Of a DNA stretch of 64,000 nucleotides, positions 61,861-64,000 are shown piece by piece (the first letter of the stretch is position 1; the number at the start of each line of letters is the position of its first letter). The position numbers and the translations under genes are program-made. This DNA is from Gloeocapsopsis dulcis (GTDB lineage Bacteria; Cyanobacteriota; Cyanobacteriia; Cyanobacteriales; Chroococcidiopsidaceae), in contig NZ_CP119968.1 of assembly GCF_032163395.1 (NCBI RefSeq), positions 3,436,001 through 3,500,000 on the forward strand, given 5' to 3'. The notes under the pieces were generated by a model, which was not told the origin of the DNA, made no database searches, and saw only the letters and a list, made by a program, of their open reading frames with translations.

Positions 61861-62925
61861 ATGACAGTGGGACAACCCATCCCTCATTTACAGCGAAACC
61901 AGCCTCAACCAATCCGTGTTGGCGTGATTGGAGTAGGCAACATGGGACAACATCATACCCGTATTCTGAGTTTACTCAAAGATGTAGAACTAGTTGGTGT
62001 TGCCGATATCAACGTCGAGCGGGGACTAGATATTGCTAGCAAGTACCGAATCCGTTTTTTTGAAGACTACCGCGATTTGCTGCCTCATGTCGAAGCAGTT
62101 TGTATTGCTGTTCCCACCCGCTTGCATCATGCTGTCGGGATGACCTGTCTCCAGGCGGGAATTCATGTTTTGATCGAGAAGCCAATTGCTGCTAGTATTG
62201 CTGAAGCTGAATCTTTAGTAAATGCCGCAGCCCAATCACAGTGTATCTTACAAGTAGGTCATATTGAGCGCTTTAACCCAGCATTCCAAGAACTCAGCAA
62301 AGTCCTGAAAACAGAAGAATTGCTGGCTTTAGAAGCACACCGCATGAGTCCTTATTCTCAGCGAGCAAACGATGTTTCGGTTGTGCTGGATTTAATGATT
62401 CATGATATTGACTTGTTACTTGAGTTAGCTGGTGCACCGATTGTTAAGTTAACCGCTAGTGGTAGCCGTGCTGCTGGTTCTGGTTACTTAGATTATGTCA
62501 CCGCGATTCTCGGCTTCGCTAATGGGATTGTTGCGACCCTCACTGCCAGCAAAGTGACTCATCGCAAAGTTCGGCGGATTGCGGCTCATTGTAAGAATTC
62601 CCTGACAGAGGCAGATTTTCTGAATAACGAAATCTTGATTCACCGTCAAACAACCGCTAACTACATGACGGATTATGGTCAGGTCCTTTATCGTCAGGAT
62701 GGTTTGATTGAGAAGGTTTACACAAGTAACATTGAACCTCTACACGCAGAATTAGAACACTTTGTGTCCTGTGTGCGGGGTGGCAATCAACCTTCTGTAG
62801 GAGGCGAACAAGCACTTAAAGCTTTACGTCTAGCTAGTTCTATTGAACAAATGGCTTTAGACGGGAAAGCTTGGAAAGAAGAAGTAGAGCTTTATCAACG
62901 GAATGGTTCTGCTGTTGTTATCTAA
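61861..62925 (+). CDS. Gfo/Idh/MocA-family oxidoreductase
   Basis: This is a predicted NAD(P)-dependent sugar or inositol-type dehydrogenase. It has 354 aa from ATG 61861 (MTVGQPIPHLQ), with AGAGGAG 10-16 bases before; a longer frame runs to 61810. The Rossmann motif is VGVIGVGNMGQHHTRIL (about 20-36), with IEKPIAASIAEAE (the catalytic Lys/Glu-Lys-Pro motif) and QVGHIERFNPAF. The C-terminal half is the family beta-sheet domain. In other bacteria such genes serve sugar-nucleotide pathways (WlbA-like); no such neighbours are seen here. Confidence 0.93.
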   Translation: MTVGQPIPHLQRNQPQPIRVGVIGVGNMGQHHTRILSLLKDVELVGVADINVERGLDIASKYRIRFFEDYRDLLPHVEAVCIAVPTRLHHAVGMTCLQAGIHVLIEKPIAASIAEAESLVNAAAQSQCILQVGHIERFNPAFQELSKVLKTEELLALEAHRMSPYSQRANDVSVVLDLMIHDIDLLLELAGAPIVKLTASGSRAAGSGYLDYVTAILGFANGIVATLTASKVTHRKVRRIAAHCKNSLTEADFLNNEILIHRQTTANYMTDYGQVLYRQDGLIEKVYTSNIEPLHAELEHFVSCVRGGNQPSVGGEQALKALRLASSIEQMALDGKAWKEEVELYQRNGSAVVI

Positions 62926-62961
62926 GCTTTTTTCAGAACATCACAAGTTAATTGGCAAGTT

Positions 62962-63001
62962 AAAGCCCAATTCTATGAAAAGATGAGGGCTGCTTTTTTT
63001 G
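62962..63001 (+). terminator. Terminator after the Gfo/Idh/MocA gene
   Basis: Inverted repeat AGCCC (62964-62968) and GGGCT (62987-62991) with an 18-nt loop, followed by GC and a run of seven T. It lies 37 bp after the stop codon. Confidence 0.6.
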
Positions 63002-63224
63002 TTTTAGTCAGTTGTTTAACCAGATTAAGTATGAGAGGGGGGCAGGCAAGATGTCTACTTACCTATAAGTTTTATTAATCTATCTTTCTCTACATAGCTA
63101 AAAATTGCAGTCAGCCCCTAGCATAAGAAAGAATATTTTAATCATAAGTTTTACAAAATAACGCGTAAAGATACTAAAATCGAAACGGACAAAATCAACA
63201 CTCTGCTGTTGGAGGAGACCTCAT

Positions 63225-63362
63225 ATGTCTGATTTAGATCGTGGAATTATGAAGTTTAAGGGAGCCGATTCCCCAAAAGCAGTTGCAATTTCAACAATGC
63301 TGATATTGGGTTCAATTGCAGTCCTTATTTTATGGGCATTGCAGGTTGCTTATAGTCAATAG
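63225..63362 (+). CDS. 45-aa single-span membrane protein
   Basis: A frame too short to appear in most ORF lists. ATG 63225 has a strong GGAGGAG Shine-Dalgarno 8-14 bases before it, and the stop is TAG. The product begins MSDLDRGIMKFKGADSPKAV and continues with one 22-residue hydrophobic helix ending WALQVAYSQ. The size and build recall small subunits of photosynthetic or NDH complexes, but I cannot assign it to one. The upstream gap after the terminator is about 220 bp and would hold its own promoter. Confidence 0.8.
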   Translation: MSDLDRGIMKFKGADSPKAVAISTMLILGSIAVLILWALQVAYSQ

Positions 63363-63579
63363 CTAGGTTGTAAGAACTAGAAATTTTGCGTAGCTTGCTT
63401 TCCGCAAAGGAGGGACGAGTTCGACTTACGCATAGTTATTAACTGTTAGACTTGAGCTTTGCAATATGTCTAGGTATTCCTTTAAAGTAGGAAAGAAGTA
63501 AATATTAGAAATAATCTTCGGTTGCGTTACTCCAGCCAACTGCAAGAAAAGTCCATAAACCCTAATTCCTAATTCTCAA

Positions 63580-64000
63580 ATGCTGCAAGTCTGGGGTGCG
63601 ATCGCTATTTTTTTGATCTGTCCCCTTATTGGCGGATTACCACTTATTGCTGGAATCGTATCAGCGCTGAGTGGGCGTAACTTAGGGAACTCAGGCACAG
63701 GTAATATTAGTGTGTCTGCAGCGTTTTATTATGGTGGTAAACTTGCAGGTATTCTTGCAGTTCTCTCGGAAGCCTTAAAAGGCATAGCTGCCGTTCTTTT
63801 AGCAAGGGCATTCTTTCCCCAAGACCCAGTATGGGAGTTAATTGCCTTAATTGCCTTAGTGATGGGACGTTATTGGATAGGTGGAGGCGCTGGGACAACA
63901 AATGTTGTTTGGGGTTTCATCGTTCACGATCCTGTTGTAGCAGGTTTAGTATTTCTCATTGGCGGAATTAGTTTCACCGTCTTACGCGAAAGGCAATTGG
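63580..64000 (+). CDS. PlsY-like glycerol-3-phosphate acyltransferase (3' end outside window)
   Basis: The first 140 residues are visible from ATG 63580. They match PlsY, the membrane enzyme that uses acyl-phosphate to acylate glycerol-3-phosphate: LSGRNLGNSGTGNISVSAAFYYGGKLAGILAVLSEALKGIAAVLLARAFF and GGGAGTTNVVWGFIV correspond to the family motifs 1-3 with their Gly/Ser/Asn/Lys residues. Four helices are seen. Some cyanobacterial members are much longer than bacterial PlsY, so the length here is unknown. The frame is open at base 64000. Confidence 0.88.
   Translation, partial: MLQVWGAIAIFLICPLIGGLPLIAGIVSALSGRNLGNSGTGNISVSAAFYYGGKLAGILAVLSEALKGIAAVLLARAFFPQDPVWELIALIALVMGRYWIGGGAGTTNVVWGFIVHDPVVAGLVFLIGGISFTVLRERQL

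Overview
The window comes from a cyanobacterial chromosome. Supporting this are an orange carotenoid protein next to a high-light-inducible protein, DUF1830, DICT, PATAN and Uma2 families, RppA/RppB-type two-component proteins, a PixJ-like photoreceptor, very frequent GCGATCGC (HIP1) octamers and heptameric short tandem repeats. Base composition is moderate, and most genes look like those of unicellular or colonial Chroococcidiopsis/Gloeocapsa-like genera; I cannot fix the genus from sequence alone.

Layout. 0-4.2 kb: the end of rplL, a Ser/Thr kinase, and an IS200/IS605-type element carrying only tnpB, whose right end runs into a GIY-YIG gene. 4.3-10.6 kb: a tetR gene divergent from an HAE1-type RND efflux pair, with a palindromic operator between them. 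10.6-19.1 kb: a metal-efflux operon on the minus strand (CzcB/CopB-like, CzcA/CopA-like, lipoprotein, RppA-type regulator, RppB-type kinase) plus a DUF305/CopM-like gene. 19.1-23.3 kb: pentapeptide protein, DUF1830 and DICT-GAF histidine kinase, then OCP and Hli. 23.4-26.6 kb: a copper export operon (CopZ-like chaperone, PacS-type P1B ATPase, cupredoxin). 26.7-34.3 kb: GNAT, MerR, a TetR-family protein with two HTH domains, three SAM methyltransferases, DUF3703 and a MalT-like LuxR regulator. 34.3-45.4 kb: lpxD, a BaiN-like flavoprotein, an APH-family kinase, rubredoxin, stress and membrane proteins, and a PP2C/kinase-TPR pair followed by an 865-bp gene-free gap. 45.4-53.5 kb: a complete pixGHIJL-type phototaxis operon. 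53.6-64 kb: Uma2, TPP riboswitch-thiC, pyrE, a CAU tRNA, a CNNM/CorC protein, a decayed tnpB, msrA, queC, a Gfo/Idh/MocA oxidoreductase, a 45-aa membrane protein and the start of a PlsY-like acyltransferase.

How genes work together. Between about 10.6 and 28 kb there is a metal homeostasis region with two superimposed regulatory circuits that can be read from the DNA. TTTCAT-N5-TTTCAT direct repeats (expected for an OmpR-type regulator such as the encoded RppA/CopR-like protein) precede both the RND operon and the CopM-like gene. Three MerR-type promoters (a TTRACTCTCTA...CTRGAGA core with 19-20 bp spacers) precede the CopM-like gene, the pacS operon, and the region between merR and the tandem-HTH tetR. 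The CopM-like gene therefore appears to integrate both circuits.

Other points to look at: a TnpB whose first RuvC catalytic Asp is Asn; a PixJ-like receptor with both cysteines of a DXCF cyanobacteriochrome, 28 residues apart; a tandem-HTH TetR protein with matching palindromes at its own gene and at a methyltransferase gene; and a shared attC-like motif after the GNAT and APH genes. I found no CRISPR array, no rRNA and no obvious new defence system.
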